Below are positions 5,179 to 7,306 of a stretch of 7,306 nucleotides of DNA, piece after piece; the stretch's first letter is position 1; each line of letters starts with the position of its first letter. The notes under the pieces are model-generated. The model saw only the letters and a list, made by a program, of their open reading frames with translations. It was not told where the DNA came from and did no database searches. The stretch is from an uncultured Rubritalea sp. (GTDB lineage Bacteria; Verrucomicrobiota; Verrucomicrobiia; Verrucomicrobiales; Akkermansiaceae), in the NCBI GenBank assembly GCA_937951395.1, contig CALFBV010000069.1:1-7306 (forward strand). The letters run 5' to 3'. The translations under genes were made by a program, and so were the position numbers.

Positions 5179-6765
5179 GTGAATGATACTGATATAGCAC
5201 GGGGCGTGATTGGGGAATGTCTGGGTAAGGGCGTGAAGGAATTTGTGGTGTGTTCTGGGGCTCGGAATATACCTTTGATCTCTGCGCTGTTGGAGTGTGA
5301 GGATGTGGTGGTGTGGTCGCATTTTGAGGAGCGAGCTGCTGGATTTTATGCGCTGGGGAGAATGATGGATACGCGTGAGCCATGCGCTGTGATTACGACT
5401 TCAGGGACTGCTGTGGCGGAACTTCTTCCAGCTGTGGTGGAGTGTCATTATCAGGGGCGTCCATTGCTGGTGATCAGTGCAGATAGGCCGTCTGTATATA
5501 GGGGGACAGGTGCGCCACAGGCTATTGAGCAGGTTGGAATATTTGGAGATTATGTCGGTGAATGTGAGGATGTTGAGGCTGATACAGGTAAGCTTTTTTG
5601 TGGGTGGAATGGGAAGATTCCTTGGCATTTAAATGTCTGTTTGGGTGAAGGTTCAGAAGATGATGGTAGAGGAATTCCACTTGTGACTGAACTCGGAGAA
5701 TGGAAGCCTGAGCGTGAAAAGTTAGATGTTTCTCTGCTGGTGAGATTTTTTGACGATGTCTGGAAGGGTGTCGTTATTTGTCTAGGTGGGCTGGAGCCTG
5801 AGGATAGACCTGATGTGTTTGAATTTCTAAAGAGGCTGAAGGTTCCTGTAGTGGCAGATCCAACATCGGGATTGCGAGAGCTGTTGGGTGATTTGGTTTT
5901 GTCTGATCCGGATAGAATGCTGAAGTCGGGACAATTCGCAAAAGTCCTGCGGATAGGTGATGTGCCCGTGGGTAGATTTTGGCGTGATTTGGAGACGATG
6001 ACTGAGGTCGAAGTTCTGAACCTTTCTCGCACTGGTTTCAGTGGACTAGCCAGAAAAAGTGAAACAATTTATGGTAGCATCAGCCGCATCATCAAAGGTG
6101 TGGGTGAACTCGCTGAAGTGGGTGACGTGACTGATCTCCTCCGAGGAAATGGACGGAGAGCAGCGCAGATAGATGAGCTGTTAGAAAGATATCCAGATAG
6201 TGAGCCTGCATTCGTGCGGATGACATCTGTCTATGCAACGATGGCGGAAAGTGTTTATCTGGGGAATAGCCTACCGATCCGTGAGTGGGGAATGTTTGCG
6301 CAGCGAGATAAAGAATCACCACATGAATTAGTGCGTGCAAACAGAGGTGCCAATGGCATAGATGGTCAGCTGGCAACATGGGCTGGCTGGACGCACGGAG
6401 TCGATGATACTTGGATTCTTATAGGAGACCTGACCGCTCTCTACGACTTATCCGCACCGAGCCTACTACATGATTGTGATGCTCTTGGTCGAGTGATCGT
6501 GGTGATGAATAATGGAGGGGGAAGAATATTTGATCGTCTGCCGAGAGTAAAGAAAATGGACGGTGCGCAGAAGGGAATCATAGCCAATGAGCACGCATTT
6601 AGCTTTGAGTCTTGGGCAATGATGTGGGGCTGGGATTACGAACGCGTAGAGACCATTGATGAGCTGGAGATAGAAGGTGGAGATGCTCCATTAGTGGTAG
6701 AGCTAGTTCCCTGTGAAAGACAGACGAAAGAATTCTGGGAAGCCTACGAGAAACTAGGGAATTAG
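5179..6765 (+). CDS. menD: MenD: SEPHCHC synthase (menaquinone biosynthesis)
   Basis: This thiamine-diphosphate enzyme joins isochorismate and 2-oxoglutarate, releasing CO2, to give SEPHCHC in menaquinone synthesis. It is 528 residues from GTG 5179, slightly shorter than E. coli MenD (556). The N-terminal domain has FVVCSGARNIPL (22-33), HFEERAAGF with the catalytic Glu51, TTSGTAVAELLPAV (73-86) and ISADRP (99-104). The middle domain is divergent. The C-terminal domain has RGANGIDG (389-396) and the ThDP/Mg motif GDLTALYDL (416-424) with MNNGGGRIFDRLP (443-455). The usual PGSRS.PL loop reads SGARNIPL: the arginine is kept, but Ser becomes Ala and the second Ser becomes Asn. GTG 5155 is possible and adds eight residues, but the ribosome binding site supports 5179. 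The 5' part is strongly G+T-rich compared with the 3' part. No other men gene is in the window. A small membrane protein gene follows after 12 bases. Confidence 0.93.
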   Translation: MNDTDIARGVIGECLGKGVKEFVVCSGARNIPLISALLECEDVVVWSHFEERAAGFYALGRMMDTREPCAVITTSGTAVAELLPAVVECHYQGRPLLVISADRPSVYRGTGAPQAIEQVGIFGDYVGECEDVEADTGKLFCGWNGKIPWHLNVCLGEGSEDDGRGIPLVTELGEWKPEREKLDVSLLVRFFDDVWKGVVICLGGLEPEDRPDVFEFLKRLKVPVVADPTSGLRELLGDLVLSDPDRMLKSGQFAKVLRIGDVPVGRFWRDLETMTEVEVLNLSRTGFSGLARKSETIYGSISRIIKGVGELAEVGDVTDLLRGNGRRAAQIDELLERYPDSEPAFVRMTSVYATMAESVYLGNSLPIREWGMFAQRDKESPHELVRANRGANGIDGQLATWAGWTHGVDDTWILIGDLTALYDLSAPSLLHDCDALGRVIVVMNNGGGRIFDRLPRVKKMDGAQKGIIANEHAFSFESWAMMWGWDYERVETIDELEIEGGDAPLVVELVPCERQTKEFWEAYEKLGN

Positions 6766-6777
6766 GAATTTAATGAT

Positions 6778-7038
6778 ATGAAAAATAACGGATACATTAA
6801 CACCTGCCTGATGCTAGCAAAAGGTATCTTGCATGATCGTTCACTGAGAAGGAAAATGATGACTCAGCTCATTATCTTCTTGCTAGTCATAGTGGCAATA
6901 GGAACGTGGGTGATAGATGACTGGCTGATTGGCGAGGTGCTAAGGTTTTCCATTTTCTGGGGGCTTGTTGGCATGTATGTGCTATTTATCATGCTGATGG
7001 CATTTTATGATATGCTCAAGGTAATGCGGGGTGAGTAG
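6778..7038 (+). CDS. Small two-helix inner-membrane protein, function unknown
   Basis: An 86-residue protein I do not recognise as a family. A short, basic N-terminal stretch (about 1-28, with RSLRRK) is followed by a first hydrophobic helix at about 29-46 (TQLIIFLLVIVAIGTWVI), an acidic turn (DDWLIGE), and a second helix at about 54-77 (RFSIFWGLVGMYVLFIMLMA). It ends with a short charged tail (YDMLKVMRGE). The positive residues before helix 1 suggest that the N-terminus is cytoplasmic; with two helices, both ends would be. It starts 12 bases after menD with AGGA at 6764-6767 as a plausible ribosome binding site, so it is probably translated from the menD transcript. A role near quinone or other membrane metabolism is only guilt by association. 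Coding status is supported by good spacing and coherent hydrophobic segments. Confidence 0.75.
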   Translation: MKNNGYINTCLMLAKGILHDRSLRRKMMTQLIIFLLVIVAIGTWVIDDWLIGEVLRFSIFWGLVGMYVLFIMLMAFYDMLKVMRGE

Positions 7039-7054
7039 TTTCTTGAGTAAGAAA
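7039..7054. terminator. Small hairpin after the membrane-protein gene
   Basis: TTTCTT-GAGT-AAGAAA is a perfect six-base inverted repeat beginning right after the TAG stop at 7036-7038. The stem is AT-rich and no clean T run follows on the + strand, so it is at best a weak or bidirectional terminator between convergent genes. Confidence 0.3.
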
Positions 7055-7060
7055 GTAGTA

Positions 7061-7075
7061 GAGGCTGTTAGCCTC
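7061..7075. terminator. Small hairpin overlapping the moaD-type stop codon
   Basis: GAGGCT-GTT-AGCCTC has perfect six-base GC-rich arms and a three-base loop that includes part of the - strand TAA (7068-7070). It may slow transcription from either side in this convergent junction. No strong T run follows on either strand. Confidence 0.35.
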
Positions 7076-7306
7076 CAGCTACAGGTGGGATGAAGACTAC
7101 TTCATCGCCTTCTCTTAGGAGGTGATCCCAGCTAGAAAATTCCTCATTTACAGCCACCATTAGCTGCTTTTGTTTGTGGGGGAATTGATATCGCTGTTTC
7201 ACTTCCTCGTAGAGTCCAGCTGGAGTGCAGGATTCAGTTTGAATCGTCTCGGAATCTTTCTTGGCAAATTCACGGAGCTGGGCAAAGTATTTTAGGTCAA
7301 TGGATT
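7068..7306 (-). CDS. moaD: MoaD/ThiS-family molybdopterin synthase small subunit (5' end beyond window)
   Basis: Seventy-eight residues are visible, running off the right edge without a start codon. The protein begins IDLKYFAQLREFAKK, the usual first strand and helix of MoaD. It continues through LMVAVNEEFSSWDHLLREGDEVVFIPPVAGG and ends in the free Gly-Gly needed for adenylation and thiocarboxylation. This beta-grasp protein donates sulfur to precursor Z (cPMP) in molybdenum cofactor synthesis, in a complex with MoaE. At about 80 residues only a few N-terminal amino acids should be missing. FIPPVAGG is characteristic of MoaD rather than ThiS. The gene is convergent with the menD pair. Its usual partners (moaE, moaB, moeA) would lie to the right, or elsewhere in the genome. 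Confidence 0.9.
   Translation of the reverse strand, partial: SIDLKYFAQLREFAKKDSETIQTESCTPAGLYEEVKQRYQFPHKQKQLMVAVNEEFSSWDHLLREGDEVVFIPPVAGG

Noticed and set aside
5119..6379. Several antisense open frames inside menD
   Set aside because: Their Pro/His/Ser/Thr-rich sequences are the expected result of reading a G+T-rich gene backwards; no start signals or domains.
1..7306. CRISPR array, phage genes, defence or toxin-antitoxin system
   Set aside because: No regularly spaced repeats, no cas, integrase, toxin or antitoxin-like proteins were seen in any frame.

Overview
The window looks like a bacterial chromosome segment at roughly 45-48% G+C by eye. The + strand carries purH, a winged-helix regulator, a sugar-kinase-like phosphotransferase, tRNA-Arg, menD and a small membrane protein. 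A moaD-type gene enters from the right on the - strand. The lineage cannot be proven from the sequence. Weak or absent Shine-Dalgarno motifs before several genes, and a menaquinone route through MenD, would fit a PVC/Verrucomicrobiota-type bacterium, but this is only a guess.

Left region (1-1591): there is no intact gene. It is a layered graveyard. About 170-398 (+) holds the C-terminal tail of an IS5-type transposase. About 398-888 (-) holds a decayed beta-lactamase-fold serine hydrolase that keeps its SxxK and HTSG motifs but has stops, frameshifts and an apparent internal deletion. Positions 909-1461 hold an internally deleted IS1182-type element with both terminal inverted repeats and flanking TTAA. 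The next 126 bases lead into purH.

Middle region (1592-4995): purH encodes the bifunctional enzyme for the last two steps of IMP synthesis. It is followed 27 bases later by a COG2345/SufR-like regulator in which the family's C-terminal cysteine positions are not cysteine. After another 47 bases comes a kinase resembling N-acetylhexosamine 1-kinase (NahK). The tight same-strand spacing suggests co-transcription of purH with the regulator; the kinase may have its own promoter.

Right region (5031-7306): tRNA-Arg(CCG) is followed by a small inverted repeat, a plausible -10 box and a strong ribosome binding site. Together these favour a menD start at GTG 5179 rather than the longer GTG 5155. menD (menaquinone synthesis) is followed after 12 bases by a two-helix membrane protein of unknown function. 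A convergent molybdopterin synthase small-subunit gene (moaD-like, 5' end outside the window) ends in the -Gly-Gly tail. Two small hairpins lie between the convergent stops.

No clearly new multi-gene system is visible. The best leads are the cysteine-less regulator beside a sugar kinase, the deletion-derivative IS that a full-length relative could mobilise, and the strongly G+T-skewed 5' part of menD next to a hairpin that resembles the neighbouring tRNA's T-arm.
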